DNA of 64,000 nt, taken from assembly GCA_932294295.1 (NCBI GenBank), contig OW028574.1, forward strand, positions 31,070,145 through 31,134,144, read 5' to 3'. The DNA comes from Alitta virens (lineage: Eukaryota; Annelida; Polychaeta; Phyllodocida; Nereididae). Each line of letters begins with the position of its first letter. Position 1 is the first letter of the stretch. Shown piece by piece: positions 61,201-64,000 of the stretch. The translations under genes and the position numbers were made by a program. Under the pieces are notes generated by a model, which was given only the letters and a program-made list of their open reading frames with translations, ran no database searches and was not told the DNA's origin.

Positions 61201-63655
61201 TAAGTATTAAGTTATTGTCAGGTTGTCTATACCTACCGAGATCATACATTTCCGTTAAACCCTGTTGTGCAATTTTCAGATCATTTGCTGGATCAAAAGG
61301 ACTTTGCCATATCCGCACCGCATCTCTCTGTTTCTCAGTCAGGCATCCTAAAATGCAATGATTTAAATATAATACAAAGTATCCTGTTGAAGCAACCAGT
61401 TATAGCTTCCTGAGTGCTGGGAATTTTTTCCCTTTACAGCCAATTGCATAGAGATGGAAACGAAGCTGAAATCCAGAGGACGTCATGTGAGTCCAGGACT
61501 CTTATTGGTTGATATGAGGGACTGCCTTAGCCAATGGGAGTCCTGGACACACATGACATCCTCTGTAGTTCAGCTTCCAATTCTAAGAGATTGGTTTCCA
61601 ACTCTATGAAATTGGCTGTAAGCGTAAACCTAGAAATTGTTATCACATCATATAAAACAGGAGAACTTGGCTTTGATATTTGTACATCAGTGTATGATGG
61701 ACAGGAAACAGGAACAAAACTGGATGGGAAGTCTTGTGATTTTGTTTAGCAAAGAAACAAGTAAAAAATAAACTGAAAAATAGAATAAGATGATGGTTCT
61801 ATGGTCATTAAATATCTAAATGGGACGCACCTGTTGGCATTACCAAACAACTGGTCATTGTGATGTTCTTTATTCAAGAATTTCTAAATTGTTTGGCAAC
61901 AAAGACTGATACACCAAGCCTGTACTCAGTGTTGAGGCGTTGAACTGGGAAACACAATTAAAGCCCATTGCACACAGGAATCACACGTGATGGCATCACC
62001 ACCCCTTCTTGTGATGCCTGCATAATGTGCTGCACACGGAGATGGATCCCATGACAGAGTCACAACCCCTCACTAGCCATTATGGAGTTGTTGCAAACTA
62101 GGGTTTGCTGAATTCTAGGCATAAACTGCTGCACACGGGGTTTGCATCATGGAAGTTCTCTGATTCCATCATGGAATATCTAGCAGTGCTAGATATCCAT
62201 GATCTCGTCATATATGATGCGATCATAGTCTGCTGCACACAGTAAAATTTGGTCATGAGAAGGGGTTATGACCAAATCATATGTGATCACGGCATGGAAA
62301 ATCTCTTGTGTGCAATGGGCTTTAGCCTCGAAACATGCATGCTCAATATTGTGCAACTTGCGAATTGGGGTTAAGTGAGTAATCCACGACAAAGCCTAGA
62401 TAATGGCAGATGTGAATGACATTGCACTCCAGGCTTAATCATTTCTGTATTTAGTAGTAATCGTCTTAATTTCTGTCATTCTTGCAATCACTGAGTAAAT
62501 GAAGATCCTGGATTTGATGCCCAACTCTGCACTCTTAAAAAAGATTGTGTGTTTCAGAATACAAAATGATTGTTTCACTGATGTCCATCTAAAATTGTGT
62601 TTAAAATCAGCCAGGATATTGTTTGTCCTTAGACAATGATTGTATTCATCAAACAATGATGTTGGTTAGCTTACACGTTCAATGTCTAAGGCCAAACAAT
62701 ATCTTGGCTGATTTTTAAAACAATTTTGGATGGACACCAGTGAAACAATTAAATTATTGTCTAAACAGACAATCTTAAGAGTGGCACTGAAAATCATAGC
62801 ATAGCAGTCAGTGTCTGTGATGAGGCAAACTAACGTCCCACCCATGGTATTAATGTGTACCACAAGGTAGTTTCATTATCCTATAATTCTGGGGATATAA
62901 AGCACAGCGCCCAGACTATACACTTTGTGTCCATCAGTTTGTCTATTAGTTGGCTGTGAAGTTGTCTCATCAGACTTGGTGGCCAATGTCCAGCTAGTGG
63001 CATATGTCCTTCTCTTACAGGTGTGACAGAAAGTTTGGAAATGATAATTATCTTACCTGTATTGTTAGGTGACAAGATGTGATGTGTGATGATGGGTAAA
63101 ACCCCGTGTATAAGATTCACTTCATCCCCGGCTGGGTACCTGGTTCCATGCCTGACCAGCATGTACACCTGTTTGACATGACATCCTGAAAAACATTACA
63201 ACAAAATGGAAAAATTATCATCATCTACACGTATGATTGTTTCACTGGTGTCCATCTAAAATTGTGTTTAATATCAGCCAAGATATTGTTAGCTATTGTT
63301 TGTCCTTAGACAATGATTGTATTCATCAAAAATCAAAAAATGATGTTGGTTAGCTTACACATTTAATGCCAAACAATATCTTGGCTGAGTTTTAACACAG
63401 TTTTGGATGGACACCAGTGAAACAATTAATTAGTGGTTGCAGTAGTTTCTGAATTCCTCAATACTATTCGGTTAGTGTCTTACCTGTCACATGCTCTAAT
63501 TTAGCAGCATCCCCCCTCACCTGGCTGTAGGGCGTTCGTGTGCTAAACAGCCGGTAAGGGGCGTCTGAGCCATTGTTGCATTGTTCTTCAGAGACATAAG
63601 CCACACAGGTGGCGCATGCGCATAGGAGGGTGCAAAGATGATGATGTAATATCAT
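55202..63655 (-). CDS. MINPP1: Multiple inositol polyphosphate phosphatase 1-like, complete, 8 exons, altered HAE motif
   Basis: Exons: 63655-63484, 63185-63057, 61347-61237, 57976-57839, 57083-56962, 56693-56582, 56131-55927 and 55619-55202, in phase, giving 1407 nt and 468 aa (human about 487). A signal peptide opens the protein (MILHHHLCTLLCACATCVAY). The histidine-phosphatase loop RHGTRYP (His70 is the nucleophile) is intact. Further family blocks follow: STRTPYSQ, WCDVL, YYWRYGHGKAVNYEPSC, LLQDVW, and the C-terminal IAFVLYHCQDGQYRVQILINE. MINPP enzymes dephosphorylate inositol phosphates, InsP6 and InsP5 included, and bisphosphoglycerate in the ER lumen or outside the cell. Where family members have HAE, with Glu as general acid, this one reads FGHSRSILPFL (His348-Ser349-Arg350). 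It may therefore be a weak enzyme or pseudo-enzyme. The C-terminus (NQFHHA) lacks a KDEL/SDEL signal, so secretion is likely. A Harbinger transposon lies in the 3.3-kb third intron. Confidence 0.93.
58578..59645 (+). pseudogene. HARBI1-type transposase, broken by three stops and two deletions
   Basis: One frame runs from ATG 58578 (MAHAVDQPTAIVKLAQ) to 59645, interrupted by TAG at 58665, TAG at 58803 and TGA at 59298. Recognisable blocks are RRRRKRYWVRPWLLRR, ALEPGLRIAITLTYLATGNS, RCPPKGGSLYYNYKGFHS, VVGDDAFPLRTWLLKP and VENAFGILASRFRCLL. The second Asp (GDDAF) and the final Glu (VENAF) of the DDE triad remain. The segment that should carry the first Asp (GALDGKH-like) is missing between ETRW and KHVTIRC, an in-frame deletion of about a dozen residues. 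The C-terminus is cut short after LLTTM. Confidence 0.88.
59660..60256 (-). pseudogene. Harbinger Myb/SANT-like DNA-binding protein, frameshifted
   Basis: It begins MGPKKRHNLGKKKSQKS at 60256 and continues across frameshifts through RTRRDYKDHQRKMRLIEDKA to YRNQCWKLIKQGPSGTAK and KKWIIANFGFLEAVN. The tryptophan-containing blocks resemble the trihelix/MADF-like partner protein encoded by PIF/Harbinger elements, which helps nuclear import and terminal-repeat binding by the transposase. At least two frame changes are needed, so it is inactive. Confidence 0.65.
61434..61621. mobile_element. 188-bp palindromic MITE
   Basis: The left arm (TTACAGCCAATTGCATAGAG...) and the reverse complement of the right arm (TTACAGCCAATTTCATAGAG...) pair nearly throughout. 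The inner arms GAGTCCAGGACT and AGTCCTGGAC flank a short loop. It lies in the second intron of MINPP1. Confidence 0.75.
61959..62324. mobile_element. 366-bp MITE with TAAAGCCCATTGCACACA ends
   Basis: The 18-base left end is repeated exactly, inverted, at the right end. Inside, TGCTGCACAC recurs three times at roughly 90-130-base intervals, and imperfect palindromes built on CATGGA/CATGAT lie between. A TA target duplication is possible. Confidence 0.75.
62530..62783. mobile_element. Foldback MITE family, copy 1 (complete)
   Basis: It starts CACTCTTAA and ends TTAAGAGTG. The arms share ATTGTTTCACTG, ATGTCCATC(T/C)AAAATTG and CAGCC(A)AGATATTGTTTG with their inverse copies. The palindrome runs through the whole 254 bp. 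Confidence 0.8.
63232..63431. mobile_element. Foldback MITE family, copy 2 (ends truncated)
   Basis: It matches copy 1 over ATTGTTTCACTGGTGTCCAT through ATGGACACCAGTGAAACAAT, missing the outermost 40 bases on each side. It lies in the first coding intron of MINPP1. Confidence 0.8.
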
Positions 63656-63682
63656 CCTTTAACATCATGAGCTTCAATCCAT
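63656..63682 (-). other. 5' UTR segment of the MINPP1-like gene with short upstream ORFs
   Basis: A TTATTTTCAG acceptor ends at 63683, so the first coding exon starts at 63682 and an earlier non-coding exon lies beyond it. The 27 bases of leader hold ATGGATTGA (a two-codon ORF) and an ATGATG whose frame runs past the MINPP1 start and ends inside the first coding exon. Both could lower translation of the main frame. Confidence 0.55.
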
Positions 63683-63807
63683 CTGAAAATAATAAATATC
63701 AATAAGATATGACAAGATGCGAGAGAAAACACTGCCGTTTTGCAGTGGTTTTATGACATATGTCAGGTTCTGTATGTCATTAAACCACCCATTAAAAATT
63801 CAAATAT

Positions 63808-64000
63808 CACTCTTAAAAAATATTTTCTTTTTCACACAAATGATTGACTTGCTGGTGTCTATGCAAAATTTTGATGAGAACCAGCCAAGATAGTGTTTGT
63901 CCTCAGACAATGATTGTATATATAACAAGAAAAGCTCTCTTTAAAAAAGAGACCTGTATCAGAATTGGTTAACATAGTCTAGACATACAAAAAAAGAAAA
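63808..64000. mobile_element. Foldback MITE family, copy 3 (diverged, runs to the window end)
   Basis: It begins CACTCTTAAAAAA like copy 1 and has GGTGTC, AACCAGCCAAGATAGTGTTTG and CAGACAATGATTGTAT in order. The right arm is not visible before the window ends. Confidence 0.6.

Overview
The window is eukaryotic nuclear DNA from an intron-rich, AT-rich animal genome full of decayed transposons. Every gene is split by GT-AG introns, and all the families recognised are animal ones: NF-YB, a mitochondrial-clan cytochrome P450, an SH3BGRL-like protein, a Dispatched-like RND transporter and MINPP1. An invertebrate fits best, perhaps a marine deuterostome such as an echinoderm, hemichordate or lancelet. 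That last step is inference; nothing seen here fixes the species.

Layout. 215-2245 (-): complete NFYB, 7 coding exons, 203 aa. 4442-8418 (+): complete 9-exon P450, 520 aa. 10514-15823 (-): 3-exon SH3BGRL-like gene, 96 aa, with a CTCF-like motif just upstream. 16833-21143: a 4.3-kb DNA transposon with terminal inverted repeats, inverted clusters of a 15-bp motif and a decayed transposase-like gene of a type I know only as 'uncharacterized'. 23760-44325 (-): 14-exon Dispatched/Patched-family gene, about 1040 aa. Its introns hold an oppositely oriented 4-exon gene of unknown function (35195-37633, 212 aa), a 41-bp minisatellite, a 1.85-kb long-inverted-repeat element, SINEs and a 1.2-kb TIR element carrying a LINE fragment. 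44400-55200: gene-poor, with LINE and SINE debris and two close, convergent CTCF-like motifs. 55202-63655 (-): complete 8-exon MINPP1-like gene, 468 aa, whose largest intron contains a full-length but dead PIF/Harbinger transposon (58086-60965) and whose 5' introns contain three kinds of MITE.

The genes are independent and form no pathway. All exon joins were checked by hand for phase, and each of the six models stays in one open frame from start to stop. The observations I rate highest are the 16.8-21.1 kb transposon, the replaced acid residue in MINPP1 (the expected HAE reads HSR), the nested unknown gene, and the long-inverted-repeat element at 29.6-31.4 kb.
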